64,000 nucleotides of DNA from Oscillospiraceae bacterium MB24-C1 (GCA_030913685.1 CP133187.1:682001-746000); one strand, 5' to 3'. Positions 44,255-53,306 are shown, counted from the stretch's first letter. Numbers and translations: made by a program. Notes: generated from the sequence alone by a model not told the origin.

Positions 44255-45622
44255 ATGGACGAAGCGCTATTGCTGGATACTCTCCTTAATGCTACCAACG
44301 AAGCAATTGTTATTGTGGATAAGGCTGGAATCATCACTGAGCTGAGCAAGGCGTATACGGAATTTTTGGGAATTAAAAAGGAAGATGCGCTAGGTCGGCA
44401 TGTCACCGATGTTATTGAAAATACAAGAATGCACATAGTGATGAAAACAGGAAAGCCAGAAATTGCGGATGCCCAGCGTATCAAGAATCAGACCATGATT
44501 GCAACACGGATACCGATTTACAAAGATGGAAAAGTTGTTGGGGCATTTGGGCGCGTGTTATTCAAAAACACCAAGGAGCTATACTCACTGCATGATAGAA
44601 TAATGGATATGGAAAGCCAGCTTTCGCTGTACCGAAGCAAGTATGGCAGAATTAACGAGGCCAAATATTCAGTGTACGACATCATCGGAGAAAGTCGCGA
44701 AATATCTAGCCTTAGAGAAACCATACAAAAAATTGCTGTCAGAAATTCCAATATATTGATTACCGGAGAAAGTGGCACCGGCAAAGAGCTGGTCGCACAT
44801 GCAATTCACAATGCGAGCAGGCGGCGAAATGGTCCGATGATATGTGTCAATTGTGCTGCCATTCCGTCAGAACTGCTTGAATCGGAGTTGTTCGGCTATG
44901 AGGAAGGTGCCTTTACCGGCGCAAAAAAAGGCGGAAAGCCCGGACTACTTAAGGCGGCCAACGGCGGAACGCTGCTGCTTGACGAAATAGGCGATCTGTC
45001 TATGAGCATGCAAGTCAAGCTTTTGCGCACCATTCAGGATAAGGAAATTCGAAGGGTTGGTTCCTCGGTTGGGGAAGTCATCAACATCCGAATTATTTCC
45101 GCCACGAACAAAGATTTACACAAGATGGTTCAGGAAAACAGTTTTCGGGCGGACTTGTTTTATCGTTTGAATGTCATCAGCATACATATCCCGCCCATCC
45201 GCGATCGTAAAGAGGATATTCCCGAGTTGGTTGAACACTTTATGCAAAAAATTTCTGTCAGAGAAAATATTTCTCTGCGTGGTATTTCAGCGGGTGCGTT
45301 GGAACATTTTAAAACTTACGATTGGCCAGGCAATATACGCGAGTTAGAAAATGCGCTGGAGCGTGCCTCAAATTTTGTTGACGAAGACGGCATAATTAAG
45401 ATAAAGCATCTGCAAAACAAGGTTTTGGGGACCGACTTCGGCTTTGAAAAAATGAATCTTAAAGATATTCTTGAAGATACCGAGCGTACAACAATCCTGC
45501 GTGCCATTTCAAAGCACAACGGGGTAAAAACTAACGCAGCCAACGAACTGGGAATAAGCCGAACTAGCCTTTATGAAAAAATGGTTAAATACAACATATC
45601 TCTGGATACTAAAGAACTATAA
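44255..45622 (+). CDS. PAS-domain sigma-54-dependent transcriptional activator
   Basis: 455 residues from ATG 44255 (AAAGGAGCCGACT upstream). A PAS sensor (about 8-115: ATNEAIVIVDKAGIITELS) is followed by the AAA+ domain (about 145-375) with GESGTGKELVAHAIH (Walker A), EEGAFTGAKKG (the sigma-54 contact loop) and GGTLLLDEIGDLS (Walker B), and by a Fis-type helix-turn-helix (NAANELGISRTSLYEKM). It opens closed RNAP-sigma-54 complexes. A matching -24/-12 promoter lies 186 bases downstream, before the bdhA-like gene, so that gene is the probable target. The PAS ligand is unknown, perhaps a 3-hydroxybutyrate-related metabolite. Confidence 0.93.
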   Translation: MDEALLLDTLLNATNEAIVIVDKAGIITELSKAYTEFLGIKKEDALGRHVTDVIENTRMHIVMKTGKPEIADAQRIKNQTMIATRIPIYKDGKVVGAFGRVLFKNTKELYSLHDRIMDMESQLSLYRSKYGRINEAKYSVYDIIGESREISSLRETIQKIAVRNSNILITGESGTGKELVAHAIHNASRRRNGPMICVNCAAIPSELLESELFGYEEGAFTGAKKGGKPGLLKAANGGTLLLDEIGDLSMSMQVKLLRTIQDKEIRRVGSSVGEVINIRIISATNKDLHKMVQENSFRADLFYRLNVISIHIPPIRDRKEDIPELVEHFMQKISVRENISLRGISAGALEHFKTYDWPGNIRELENALERASNFVDEDGIIKIKHLQNKVLGTDFGFEKMNLKDILEDTERTTILRAISKHNGVKTNAANELGISRTSLYEKMVKYNISLDTKEL

Positions 45623-45700
45623 TTACCGCAAAGTGTACACAAAGCATAACACTTTTTATTGTTTTTTTAGCAAGTGTTCGCTTTTCCTTACACGGCATTT

Positions 45701-45746
45701 AAAAAACTGTCTGCAACGCTTACATCGTGCGGACAGTTTTTTTGTT
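45701..45746 (+). terminator. Terminator after the activator gene
   Basis: AAAAAACTGTC.GC pairs with GC.GACAGTTTTTTT around a 14-base loop, followed by more T. Confidence 0.8.
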
Positions 45747-45807
45747 TTTTGTTTATAGTATGTACATAACATCATATTCTCAGGGTAAAATTGCACAAAA
45801 ATTTGAG

Positions 45808-45825
45808 TTGGCATAGAATTTGCAT
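45808..45825 (+). promoter_or_regulatory. Sigma-54 (-24/-12) promoter
   Basis: TTGGCA at 45808-45813 and TTTGCA at 45819-45824 place GG and GC exactly ten bases apart, as in the TGGCAC-N5-TTGC consensus. It lies about 70 bases before the bdhA-like ATG and downstream of the activator gene and its terminator. A GTGTACAC element at 45633-45640 could be part of an upstream enhancer, but that is weak. Confidence 0.78.
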
Positions 45826-45892
45826 ATATCAATTTGTAAATACCCTAACCAATTACGTGGCATATGGGCATTAAAATTGAGGAGGCGATTCT

Positions 45893-46654
45893 ATGCTAGA
45901 AAACAAAATTGCAATTGTTACTGGCGCGGCAAGCGGTATCGGTTATGCCGTGGCACATGCACTTACCCAGGAGGGTGCTAAGGTTGTAATGGCAGACGTC
46001 AACGAAGAAAAACTTAAAATTGCGGCGCAAGAGGTCGGGGGAGATTTTTCTGTTGCCGATTTAAGCAAGCGCAAAGACTGCAAGGCTTTGGTTGATTATA
46101 CTCTTGAAAAGTACAGCAGGGTCGATATTCTTGTTAACATTGCCGGAATTCAAAATGTCGCTTCAATAGAAGATTTTCCTGAGGACAAATGGGACTTCAT
46201 GATGTCGCTCATGCTGACAGCACCCTTTTTGCTTACAAAATATTGCTGGTCCTCAATGCGGCAGAACGAATGGGGACGGGTTATTAACCTGAATTCTATT
46301 CACGGTCTTGTTGCATCGGAGTTTAAATCGGCCTATGTTTCAGCAAAACACGGTCTGCTCGGGCTTACCAAAACTGCCGCGCTTGAGGGCGGTCCTTACG
46401 GGATTACGGTCAACTCCATTTGCCCTGCCTATGTTATGACACCGCTGGTTGAAGGGCAAATTACGGCACAGGCAAAAAACCACAATATTCCTGAGGAAAA
46501 GGTCATCAGCGATATTATGCTTGCGAAGGCGGCAATCAAGACTATGCTCAAGCCCGAAACTGTCGCATCTGTTGTCAAGTTCCTTTGCTCTGAAGACGCA
46601 GCTAATATTACAGGCATCGCACTTCCTATAGACGGGGGCTGGACAGCCAATTGA
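45893..46654 (+). CDS. bdhA: 3-hydroxybutyrate dehydrogenase (SDR family)
   Basis: 253 residues. TGAASGIGYAVAHAL is the NAD-binding motif, and catalytic Ser-Tyr-Lys are in INLNSIHGLVASEFKSAYVSAKHG. The C-terminal part (VNSICPAYVMTPLVEGQI and DIMLAKAAIKTMLKP) matches bacterial D-beta-hydroxybutyrate dehydrogenases closely. It oxidises (R)-3-hydroxybutyrate to acetoacetate with NAD. Downstream genes encode uptake and CoA activation. GGAGGCGATTCT precedes ATG; a sigma-54 promoter lies upstream. Confidence 0.88.
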   Translation: MLENKIAIVTGAASGIGYAVAHALTQEGAKVVMADVNEEKLKIAAQEVGGDFSVADLSKRKDCKALVDYTLEKYSRVDILVNIAGIQNVASIEDFPEDKWDFMMSLMLTAPFLLTKYCWSSMRQNEWGRVINLNSIHGLVASEFKSAYVSAKHGLLGLTKTAALEGGPYGITVNSICPAYVMTPLVEGQITAQAKNHNIPEEKVISDIMLAKAAIKTMLKPETVASVVKFLCSEDAANITGIALPIDGGWTAN

Positions 46655-46793
46655 CAAGGCATTTGCAATCATGCTGTTGTCGTGCTAAATAAAATAATTT
46701 AGCCTCGCCTTTGGTATACACTGCTCGGTTGGCTGACTCAGCGCAGTGTTACGCCTAAAATTAAATTTATTTTGTAGACAATATTGGTATTTT

Positions 46794-46872
46794 CGGTTTC
46801 GCTTGTGCTGTTGCTATAAGGTCTGTCAACGCAGCCGCATTAGTTGTGGAAGGACGATCTTGAGCGAAACCG
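46794..46872 (+). promoter_or_regulatory. Long-range inverted repeat in the permease leader
   Basis: CGGTTTCGCT at 46794-46803 and AGCGAAACCG at 46863-46872 are perfect complements 59 bases apart, within the 276-bp gap before the permease gene. A smaller hairpin (ACACTGC/GCAGTGT) is at 46718-46749. It may be an mRNA structure or binding site affecting permease expression; function unproven. Confidence 0.4.
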
Positions 46873-46930
46873 CTTGCTCTGACAGTTATATCAGCCGGTT
46901 TATAAATGAATATTGATGGAGGTGCATCTT

Positions 46931-48229
46931 GTGAACGTTTCTATGATGGGCATTTTTATCGGGCTTGTCTTACTGATGTTTCTTGCATACAAAGGCCATT
47001 CTATTGTTTGGGTTGCGCCTGTTTGCGCCGCTCTTGTGGCTGTTCTCAGCGGAATGAGTATTTTGGATACATATGTAGGAAATTACATGGAAGGTCTGGC
47101 AGGCTATGTTAAAACATGGTTTCCTGCATTCTTTCTTGGTGCCGTTTATGGCAAGGTTATGGATATTACAGGCTCGGCGCGTTCTTTGGCCGAGAAACTC
47201 GTCAGTATTATCGGCGCACAGCGCGCAGTTGCTGCTGTGGTTTTACCCTGCCTTTTGATGACCTACGGCGGAATCTCATTGTTTGTGGTCGTTTTCGTTA
47301 TTTATCCGATGGGATATGCCATTTACCGGGCGGCAAACCTGCCCAGAACACTGCTTCCGGGCGCTATTGCATATGGTGCGTTTGGCATCACCATGACAGC
47401 TGTTCCCGGAACGCCACAGATTCAGAACCTTATTCCCATGAACTTTTACGGAACGACACCCATGGCCGCCCCGACAATGTCCATTGCGGCAATTATTATT
47501 GTCGGAGTTCCCGGATATCTTTATCTTGAGTGGCGTGCGCGCAAAAGCCGTGAAAAAGGTTTGGTCTTTGTGGAAGATCCCAAACATATTGAATCGGCGC
47601 AGAATCAGAACCTGCCGTCCTGGCATTGGCTTGCTGGTTTGCTCCCCATTGTCACCGTCATCGTGACACTTAACGTATTTGAATGGCATATTGTCATGGC
47701 GTTGCTATCCGGCATTATCGTTTGCTGTCTCATCAATTTTGCGCAGTTCAAAATTCTTCTCCCCGCTATCAGCGCGGGCGCAAACGGTTCTCTCACGGCA
47801 ATCATGAACACCTCCTGCGCAGTTGGCTTCGGCTCTGTCGTCAAGGCGGTTCCCGGCTTTACGGCTCTGACGGGCATCATGCTCAACATGCCGGGCAGCA
47901 TCCTCTTCTCACAAGCGGTTGCCGTTAACGTTTTGGCAGGTGCAACCGGATCAGCTTCCGGCGGTATGTCCATCGCGCTCAGTGCGCTTGCACCGCAGTA
48001 TCTGGAAAAGGCCATGGCAATTGGTCTTAACCCCGAATATCTGCACCGTATTGCTTCGCTCTCCTCGGGCGGTCTTGATACGCTTCCTCACAACGGCGCC
48101 GTTTTAACCCTGCTGGCAGTTTCAAATTGCACGCATAAAGAATCTTATCTGGATATATGCGTCACCACCTGCATTATACCGGTTATCGGCTCGTTGCTGC
48201 TCGCGCTAATTTGGGGCCTCATAATTTAA
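46931..48229 (+). CDS. GntP-family permease, probable 3-hydroxybutyrate importer
   Basis: 432 residues from GTG 46931, which follows GGAGGTGCATCTT; an ATG six codons earlier lies before the site. About twelve membrane helices, with family stretches FPAFFLGAVYGKVMDITGSA and VPGTPQIQNLIPMNFYG, and NVLAGATGSASGGMSIAL. The gene content (permease, CoA-transferase pair, SDR dehydrogenase) matches the B. subtilis yxjC-scoAB-yxjF operon, where the permease carries 3-hydroxybutyrate. It should import the substrate of the neighbouring dehydrogenase. Confidence 0.83.
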   Translation: MNVSMMGIFIGLVLLMFLAYKGHSIVWVAPVCAALVAVLSGMSILDTYVGNYMEGLAGYVKTWFPAFFLGAVYGKVMDITGSARSLAEKLVSIIGAQRAVAAVVLPCLLMTYGGISLFVVVFVIYPMGYAIYRAANLPRTLLPGAIAYGAFGITMTAVPGTPQIQNLIPMNFYGTTPMAAPTMSIAAIIIVGVPGYLYLEWRARKSREKGLVFVEDPKHIESAQNQNLPSWHWLAGLLPIVTVIVTLNVFEWHIVMALLSGIIVCCLINFAQFKILLPAISAGANGSLTAIMNTSCAVGFGSVVKAVPGFTALTGIMLNMPGSILFSQAVAVNVLAGATGSASGGMSIALSALAPQYLEKAMAIGLNPEYLHRIASLSSGGLDTLPHNGAVLTLLAVSNCTHKESYLDICVTTCIIPVIGSLLLALIWGLII

Positions 48230-48274
48230 CAGTGCTTCTAAGCTTGAATACACCAAGAAAGGGAGGAAGAAAAA

Positions 48275-48961
48275 TTGAGTAAAAAACTTGTTACCGCTAC
48301 TGAAGCGGTATCGGAAATTCATGACGGCGCAACTGTCATGATAAGCGGATTTCTAGGTACAGGAACACCAGAAATTTTGATAGATGCATTGGTCGCGAAG
48401 GGTGTGCGTCACCTCACAGTTATTGCTAATGATGGCGGTCTTCCTGCAAAAGAAGGTACAACCGCGCGCGGAATCGGAAAACTGCTTGAGCGCGGAATGA
48501 TCGATCATATTATAGCATCTCACGTCGGCATGAACCCGCTGATTGGTCAGGGGATCAATAATGGTACATTAAATTGCACGCTGGTTCCGCAAGGCAGTCT
48601 GGCGGAGAAAATACGTGCAGGCGGCGCAGGTCTGGGCGGCGTACTGACGCCAACCGGTGTTGGAACCATTGTAGCCGAAGGAAAGCAGGTTATCAGTATT
48701 GATGGTAAGGACTACCTGCTCGAAAAACCGCTGAAGGCAGATTTTGCGTTAATTAGAGCGTCTATATGTGATGAGTATGGTAATTATAGCTGCGCCTTGG
48801 CAACCAAGAACTTTAACTATGTCATGGCAATGGCAGCACAGACTGTCATTTTAGCCTCTGAAAAAGTTGTTGGCGTAGGCGAATTGCCACCGGATACCTT
48901 TACAATGTCAGGCATTTTTGTGGATTCTATAGTTGGAGGTGAAAAGCCGTGGCAGATTTAA
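48275..48961 (+). CDS. atoD: Acetoacetyl/butyryl CoA-transferase, subunit A
   Basis: 228 residues from TTG 48275 with GGGAGGAAG upstream. CoA-transferase family I alpha motifs: GATVMISGFLGTGTPEILID, GTLNCTLVPQGSLAEKIRAG and GVGTIVAEGKQ. It pairs with the next gene, which overlaps it by 13 bases. The complex moves CoA from an acyl-CoA to acetoacetate (or another short acid). Context points to acetoacetate made by BdhA. Confidence 0.9.
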   Translation: MSKKLVTATEAVSEIHDGATVMISGFLGTGTPEILIDALVAKGVRHLTVIANDGGLPAKEGTTARGIGKLLERGMIDHIIASHVGMNPLIGQGINNGTLNCTLVPQGSLAEKIRAGGAGLGGVLTPTGVGTIVAEGKQVISIDGKDYLLEKPLKADFALIRASICDEYGNYSCALATKNFNYVMAMAAQTVILASEKVVGVGELPPDTFTMSGIFVDSIVGGEKPWQI

Positions 48962-49605
48962 AGGCAAGAATAGCAGCAAGAACCGCTAAAGAGTTTAAAG
49001 ATGGTGATGTTATAAACCTGGGAATAGGGCTTCCAACTTTAGTTGCCAATTATATTCCTGAAGATGTAAACATTATTTTGCATTCCGAAAACGGATTTGT
49101 AGGCCTTTCCTCTTCTGCAGAGCCAGGCAAAGAAAATGTTGATGTCATCAACTCCGGTGGCAGCTATGTGACCTATGTACCCGAGGTCAATTTCTTTGAC
49201 ACCGCTATGAGCTTTTCTATCGTCAGGGGCGGACATCTTGATGCTACTGTTCTTGGCGCTATGGAAGTCGACGAGCATGGCAATCTGGCTAACTGGATTG
49301 TTCCGGGCAAAATAGTGGCTGGCATGGGCGGTGCAATGGACCTTGTTGTAGGCGCAAAGAAGGTCATCATTTCAATGCTGCACACACAAAAGGGCGCACA
49401 TAAAATCCTTAAAAAATGCACACTGCCCTATACGGCGCTGGGCGTCGTTAAGCTAATTATCACCGAGATGGGCGTTATAGAAGTAACGCCGAAGGGGCTG
49501 CTGCTAACTGAGCTACATCCCGATTACACTTTGGATGAAATTCGCGCCGCCACTGGCTGCGAACTGAAGATCAGTCCCGATCTCAAGATAATGGAAGAAG
49601 CTTAA
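48949..49605 (+). CDS. atoA: Acetoacetyl/butyryl CoA-transferase, subunit B
   Basis: 218 residues from GTG 48949 (TTGGAGGTGAAAAGCC upstream), overlapping atoD. The catalytic Glu is in [10 protein letters not shown], the SENG motif of family I beta subunits. [20 protein letters not shown] and [14 protein letters not shown] follow in the normal order. It completes the transferase and closes the 3-hydroxybutyrate cluster, which ends in a terminator. Confidence 0.92.
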   Translation: MADLKARIAARTAKEFKDGDVINLGIGLPTLVANYIPEDVNIILHSENGFVGLSSSAEPGKENVDVINSGGSYVTYVPEVNFFDTAMSFSIVRGGHLDATVLGAMEVDEHGNLANWIVPGKIVAGMGGAMDLVVGAKKVIISMLHTQKGAHKILKKCTLPYTALGVVKLIITEMGVIEVTPKGLLLTELHPDYTLDEIRAATGCELKISPDLKIMEEA

Positions 49606-49640
49606 AGCTTCATTCTAATTCATATAACGGCAGGGGTAAC

Positions 49641-49680
49641 GTCAAGGCAGGCAACAATCAGTTGCTTGCCTTGACATTTT
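49641..49680 (+). terminator. Terminator of the 3-hydroxybutyrate cluster
   Basis: GTCAAGGCA.GCAAC pairs with GTTGC.TGCCTTGAC around AATCA, followed by ATTTTTATT. Confidence 0.85.
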
Positions 49681-50120
49681 TATTAGCTTTATAAAATCTC
49701 GTCAGACGCTTGTCGGTCGATACTTTCCCCTGTTTGCTGTCCGCAAAAGACGCGCAACAAAATATGCCTTCCTATATATATCAAATTAATGAAATTATAT
49801 TCACGTCCAATATCTAATGATATTAGACTAAGTTTGAAGAATATTATGCTGCAGGCGATGGCATATCTGGACTCGGTACGCGATTCACGATTTATTCCGT
49901 GAGCTTAGTATAAAAACAAATGGTAATGGTACATTCGGGTTATCAGCGCAGACACCGGTGGCAGAACATAAAAATTTGCGTCCTTGGCCATAACCATAAT
50001 TTGGAGGGGTGGTTCCTCTAAAATCAATATAGCTAACTACTTGATGAATATAGAAAACAGTTGAAATAAATAATCGGCATATATTTTGTAAATAAGCATG
50101 TTATAACCCTGCTAAAACAC
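49681..50120. other. Intergenic stretch without a supported gene
   Basis: No frame with a start signal is present. Translations of parts of 49850-50030 look faintly protein-like in several frames but with stops, so it may be old decayed sequence. I see no identifiable element. Confidence 0.35.
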
Positions 50121-50166
50121 AAAAAGCCGAGGCAACTATCTGGTATCAGTTGCCTCGGCTTTTTTT
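50121..50166. terminator. Bidirectional terminator after the glycerate kinase gene
   Basis: AAAAAGCCGAGGCAAC and GTTGCCTCGGCTTTTT pair over 16 bases around a 12-base loop, with T-runs on both strands. It lies 34 bases past the minus-strand glycerate kinase stop. Confidence 0.9.
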
Positions 50167-50199
50167 AACAATCGCACATCACCATAAAATTGGTGATTT

Positions 50200-51330
50200 T
50201 CATTTTATTTTGGATATCAAGCGCATAAGGTTTCGCATCGTCAACTGCATATTGTCGTGCGAAAGAAACTTTGATTCTGAAAATGGCATGGGTCTACGAT
50301 TAATGCTAAATATGGCAGTGACGCCGGCATTATAAGCCGCTTCCGCGCCATCGGCGATATCACCCACAACCGCAACAACGGGGACATTTTGCTTTTGGCA
50401 ACGCTTTGCAACGCCCACCACAACCTTGCCGCGTAGGCTTTGGCCGTCAATTCGGCCCTCTCCGGTCAGCACCAGATCAGCCTCTTGCAACAGCTCATCA
50501 AAGCCGACCGTATCCAGCACGGTATCAATACCCATTTGCAGCTTGGAGCCTAAAAGCCCTACCATGCCGCCACCCATACCGCCTGCAGCTCCCGCCCCGG
50601 GAAGATTCAGGATATCAGCGCCGATATCGCGCTTTAATATGGCTGCAAAGTGCGAAAGGCCCTCGTCAAGCAACCGGACTGTTGTAATGTCCGCCCCCTT
50701 CTGCGGTCCAAACACAGCAGCGGCACCATTCTCACCGCAAAGCGGATTGTCAATATCGCACATGGTCACAAAAGTAACGCCTTCTAGGCAAGGAGCTCGC
50801 CCGCTCACATCAATCTTCGCAATATCTTTTAGCGTATCGCCCACGGGAACAAAACTTTTGTCCTGTTCATTAAAAAAGCGCACCCCAAGAGCTGCTGCAC
50901 AGCCCGCGCCGCCGTCGTTGGTGGCGCTACCGCCAAGTCCAACGATAATTCTTTTGGCACCGTCCTTTACGGCAGCTTCAATGAGCTGACCTACGCCGTA
51001 GGTTGTGGTTTTTTCTGCGTGCCGGTTTTCACCCACAAGGGGCAGGCCTGCCGCTGCCGCCATCTCTACAACCGCCAGCTCATTGCTCAGCTTTCCGTAA
51101 AAAGCCTCCATATCCTCGCCATAAGGGCCTTTTACGGTAACCCATTTCTTTTCGCCGCCGACAGCAGCCAGAAAAGCGTCTACGCTACCCTCGCCGCCAT
51201 CCGCCACCGGTATGGCACATATCTTTGCATCAGGAAACACTGTGGCGATTTCCGCCTGCATCATACCACATATCTCGGTTGAAGAAAGCGTCCCCTTAAA
51301 GGAATCTGGAACCAAAATGAACTTTTTCAT
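50200..51330 (-). CDS. glxK: Glycerate kinase
   Basis: 376 residues, the type-1 glycerate kinase family. N-terminal FILVPDSFKGTLSSTEICGMM, then ADGGEGSVDAFLAA, GLGGSATNDGGAGCAAALG and LTGEGRIDGQSLRGK are the family blocks. It phosphorylates D-glycerate with ATP (the 2- or 3-phosphate cannot be told from sequence). It lies 11 bases after the reductase-like gene, so the two form an operon that channels hydroxypyruvate or glycerate into glycolysis. Confidence 0.93.
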   Translation of the reverse strand: MKKFILVPDSFKGTLSSTEICGMMQAEIATVFPDAKICAIPVADGGEGSVDAFLAAVGGEKKWVTVKGPYGEDMEAFYGKLSNELAVVEMAAAAGLPLVGENRHAEKTTTYGVGQLIEAAVKDGAKRIIVGLGGSATNDGGAGCAAALGVRFFNEQDKSFVPVGDTLKDIAKIDVSGRAPCLEGVTFVTMCDIDNPLCGENGAAAVFGPQKGADITTVRLLDEGLSHFAAILKRDIGADILNLPGAGAAGGMGGGMVGLLGSKLQMGIDTVLDTVGFDELLQEADLVLTGEGRIDGQSLRGKVVVGVAKRCQKQNVPVVAVVGDIADGAEAAYNAGVTAIFSINRRPMPFSESKFLSHDNMQLTMRNLMRLISKIK

Positions 51331-51341
51331 GCTGTCACCCT

Positions 51342-52307
51342 TTATTTGTTTACAATGTTTGTGGGACTACCCGCCAAAAACTGTTTAAGGTTGTCCACCG
51401 CAATATCCATCAAGCGCTGACGGCTTTCCCTAGGTGCCCATGAGATATGGGGCGTGATAATGCAGTTTTTGGCCTTGAGCAGAGGGTTATCTCCCTTGAT
51501 CGGCTCAGTCGAAACAACGTCCAAGCCTGCCGCATAAACCTTGCCACTGTTGAGAGCGTCTGCCAGATCCTGCTCGACAATCAGTGGCCCGCGGGAGTTA
51601 TTGAGTATGATAACACCATCTTTCATCTTGTCAATGTTCTTTTTGCAAATAATGCCCTGCGTAGACGGAAACAACGGACAATGTACAGCAATCACATCTG
51701 AAGTCTTGAGCAGTGCGTCAAGCGTAACATATTCCGCAATATCTTTACCGGTCTCATTGGGATATTCATCAAAGGCGACAATCTTCATTCCCATGGCCTT
51801 TGCAATGCGTCCGGTCGTCTGACCAATTCTACCAAAACCAATAATGCCCATCGTCTTCCCTGCCAGCTCAATGAGCGGATAATCCCAGAAACACCAGTCG
51901 GGGTTCTTTTCCCACCGTCCGGCGTGGACAGCGTCAGAATGATGTGCAACATGGTGGCAAATTTCTAGCAACATAGCAATAGCAAACTGTCCGACCGCAT
52001 CGGTGCCATAGGTGGGTATATTGCAAACAGGAATACCCATACCCTTTGCACAAGCCACATCCACGACATTATAACCAGTCGCCAGTACGCCAATAAATTG
52101 AATGTTCTGGCAGGCATCTAGCACCTGTTTTGAAAGAGGCGTTTTATTTGTGTAAACAATTTCGGCATCCCCGATCCGCGCAATAATTTCATTTTCGTCC
52201 GTTAAAGAAGTGCGGTCATAAACCTTAAGTACACCAAGCTTCTCAAACCCTTCCCAGCTGATGTCACCGGGATTTAGTGTATATCCGTCCAATACGACTA
52301 TTTTCAT
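51342..52307 (-). CDS. D-2-hydroxyacid dehydrogenase, probable hydroxypyruvate reductase
   Basis: 321 residues. TMGIIGFGRIGQTTGRIAK is the NAD(P)-binding loop; the catalytic Arg, Glu and His are in NNSRGPLIVEQ, DVVSTEPIKGD and ITPHISWAPRES. The start (IVVLDGYTLNPGDISWEGF) is that of glycerate dehydrogenases. Paired with glycerate kinase, it most likely interconverts hydroxypyruvate and D-glycerate. AAAGGAGTTTGAACC precedes the ATG. Confidence 0.9.
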   Translation of the reverse strand: MKIVVLDGYTLNPGDISWEGFEKLGVLKVYDRTSLTDENEIIARIGDAEIVYTNKTPLSKQVLDACQNIQFIGVLATGYNVVDVACAKGMGIPVCNIPTYGTDAVGQFAIAMLLEICHHVAHHSDAVHAGRWEKNPDWCFWDYPLIELAGKTMGIIGFGRIGQTTGRIAKAMGMKIVAFDEYPNETGKDIAEYVTLDALLKTSDVIAVHCPLFPSTQGIICKKNIDKMKDGVIILNNSRGPLIVEQDLADALNSGKVYAAGLDVVSTEPIKGDNPLLKAKNCIITPHISWAPRESRQRLMDIAVDNLKQFLAGSPTNIVNK

Positions 52308-52428
52308 GGTTCAAACTCCTTTCAACAATGCGTGGGCACCGCATTTATGTAGCGCTCATGCGGCAATTAAAATCAGCGTAAATAAAGATTTCCGTTGTTT
52401 AAAATGAACCCCGGCACTGTCGCTTTTC

Positions 52429-52648
52429 TCAATAAGTTTGAAACGACAGTCCTGTCACATTCTCCGAGGCATATAGGAACACACCAACCTGCGGGGTAAT
52501 AGACCGAAGGGCAGCGTGGTAATTAAAGAGTACAACAAAGATGCCAACGAAACAACCGCCGGCAGAAGTATGGGCACAAGGATATAATAGCGGCTGTGGC
52601 ATCCATAAACATCCGACAAAATAAGATCAGGAACATGACGACAATCTA
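52429..52648 (-). pseudogene. Fossil of a TRAP large permease (DctM) gene
   Basis: Translations on the minus strand give clear DctM pieces in different frames: MFMDATAAII, then VPILLPAVVSLA, then PQVGVFLYASENVTGLSF before a stop at 52429. Intact DctM proteins have these blocks in the same order (for example GMFMDTTAAIIILVPILLPA and TPPVGVCLY). At least two frameshifts and a deletion separate them. It lies 122 bases upstream of the reductase gene on the same strand, so an old TRAP-reductase-glycerate kinase operon has probably lost its transporter. Confidence 0.7.
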
Positions 52649-52661
52649 ATTAATTCAACGA

Positions 52662-52691
52662 CCTTTTCAAACATGTCCCCGTTTGAAAAGG
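52662..52691. terminator. Perfect hairpin beside the permease fossil
   Basis: CCTTTTCAAAC and GTTTGAAAAGG pair over 11 bases around an 8-base loop. It may be a relic terminator. The rest of 52692-53157 has no supported gene. Confidence 0.45.
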
Positions 52692-53157
52692 CAATATTCA
52701 AAACTTCTGAAGTACTCTGTCCTGCTTAATCTTGGTACATTTTTCGCGATTGGAGTTCCGCCGCTGGATTTTAATCTGAATATCAGGTTTTGAAAGGTTT
52801 CCGCTGCACCTCACCCTATCACTACTTATGTGCGTTTAGGTCTATTAAGTATCCACAGACAAATCGCTTTTGATTATTTTACAAATACATAATATCACAG
52901 ATGTGGTGTATCATTCTATGTCCTTGCAAAATTTTATATTTGCCCTAAAGCGCGACCATGAGTTTAAGGCGATATTATCAACCGCATCTCCCGCTCGTTG
53001 TCAGCGTAACGACGCAAGAAGGCTTTTCTCAATGCCGGTCAATTATTACTCTTTTTAATGATAACCATTTATTGCTGCTTATGTGACTTAATCACATGAC
53101 ATACTGATTCCAATGTGGTATTATAACCATAATATCACACCGAGGAGGTAGACTATT

Positions 53158-53262
53158 ATGATTGATAATAGAGTTAATAACAATTATGAGTCTAGTGACA
53201 TTGCTTGCTCTGCCGAATTTAGTGCTTATGGCTGCAAAGAGTCAGTGGATGATAACGAATAA
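53158..53262 (+). CDS. Free-standing 34-residue peptide gene
   Basis: ATG 53158 follows GAGGAGGTAGACTATT, an excellent ribosome site, and the frame has 34 codons. The product is Asn/Ser/Asp-rich and acidic at the end, with two cysteines (SDIACSAEFSAYGCKES), and has no signal peptide or membrane helix. A strong terminator follows 14 bases later, so this is a complete monocistronic unit. It could be a small regulator, a modified-peptide precursor or a toxin partner. No modifying enzyme is next to it. Family not recognised. Confidence 0.6.
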   Translation: MIDNRVNNNYESSDIACSAEFSAYGCKESVDDNE

Positions 53263-53276
53263 TAACACCATAACTT

Positions 53277-53306
53277 AAGCACCTGCGATGAGCAGGTGCT
53301 TTTTTG
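53277..53306 (+). terminator. Terminator of the 34-residue peptide gene
   Basis: AAGCACCTGC pairs perfectly with GCAGGTGCTT around GATGA, followed by TTTTT. Confidence 0.9.

Noticed and set aside
46855-46866. A second sigma-54 promoter before the permease gene (GG-N10-GC)
   Set aside because: Only the dinucleotides match; the surrounding -24 and -12 bases do not.
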